From assembly GCA_022709995.1 (NCBI GenBank), contig JAKLHU010000112.1, positions 1 through 6,960 on the forward strand: a stretch of DNA of 6,960 nucleotides, read 5' to 3'. The notes beneath the pieces are model-generated. The model was given only the letters and a program-made list of their open reading frames with translations. It was not told the DNA's origin and ran no database searches. Positions 6,907 to 6,960 of the stretch are shown in pieces; positions within the stretch are counted from its first letter, which is position 1; each line of letters begins with the position of its first letter. The position numbers and the translations under genes were made by a program. The stretch is from Verrucomicrobiota bacterium (GTDB lineage: Bacteria; Verrucomicrobiota; Lentisphaeria; Oligosphaerales; Oligosphaeraceae).

Positions 6907-6927
6907 GCGCCTCAGGCCCTGAGGCGC
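6907..6927. repeat. Near-perfect 21-bp palindrome
   Basis: The arm GCGCCTCAGG (6907-6916) and its exact complement CCTGAGGCGC (6918-6927) flank a single central C. No T-run follows on either strand, so a simple terminator is unlikely. The symmetry and length suit a dimeric regulator operator, or a stable hairpin as in REP-like elements. Another palindrome, GGCGCGCC, lies at 6893-6900. Confidence 0.6.
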
Positions 6928-6960
6928 TCAAGCGTTGACTCCTCTATCGCTCAATTCTCA

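Larger units (their letters stand above)
6780..6960. other. Non-coding stretch with short repeats, no gene seen
   Basis: After the terminator I find no credible coding frame: the open frames lack ribosome sites and overlap the hairpins. The stretch changes from C-rich (6780-6805) to AT-richer (about 6810-6890), then to GGCGC-rich palindromic DNA (6893-6927). It may be the promoter side of a gene beyond the window, or the remnant edge of a mobile element. Confidence 0.5.

Noticed and set aside
6487..6938. Open frames on both strands across the terminator and downstream DNA
   Set aside because: They cross an intrinsic terminator and strong hairpins, lack ribosome sites and encode Arg/Pro/Ala-rich low-complexity peptides.
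6893..6960. tRNA or other structured RNA gene at the right edge
   Set aside because: Neither strand shows a cloverleaf, a T-loop GTTCRA motif or CCA-end context. The palindrome alone does not make an RNA gene.

Overview
The window is GC-rich, dense, and transcribed almost entirely on the plus strand. I read four complete protein genes plus the tail of a fifth. Gene style points tentatively to a PVC-type bacterium (Lentisphaerota, Kiritimatiellota or Planctomycetota): an ABC-2 permease with two domains in one chain, a HEAT-repeat protein beside it, and a membrane protein with a zinc ribbon and a GYF_2-like domain. This placement is inference, because no rRNA or marker gene is present.

Region 1 (1-4833) looks like one operon. 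The last 35 codons of an unidentified gene end 2 nt before an ABC ATPase (111-1037). After 61 nt comes a 595-residue ABC-2 permease (1099-2886), and after 9 nt a membrane-anchored HEAT-repeat protein (2896-4833). The ATPase and permease should form an exporter of unknown substrate. The permease is visibly an internal duplication with a period of about 296 residues, so one chain probably supplies both halves of the membrane channel. The HEAT protein may be an accessory scaffold for it, which is inferred from position only.

Region 2 (4834-5095) is a locally AT-rich intergenic stretch. It carries a near-consensus sigma-70 promoter (TTGACA, 17 bp, TATCAT) with an operator-like inverted repeat over the -35, then a leader of about 150 nt with two small potential hairpins, the second one covering the Shine-Dalgarno.

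Region 3 (5096-6751) is a separate single-gene unit: a GTG-started, 522-residue zinc-ribbon/GYF_2-like/transmembrane protein with a large unassigned extracytoplasmic part, closed by an intrinsic terminator.

Region 4 (6752-6960) has no convincing gene. It holds an 8-bp inverted repeat, a short AT-richer stretch with an imperfect TAAT...CGGTCA direct repeat, and a near-perfect 10+1+10 palindrome. These could be regulatory sites of a gene beyond the window or the remnant edge of a mobile element; the sequence shown does not decide. I saw no tRNA, rRNA, CRISPR array or complete insertion sequence.
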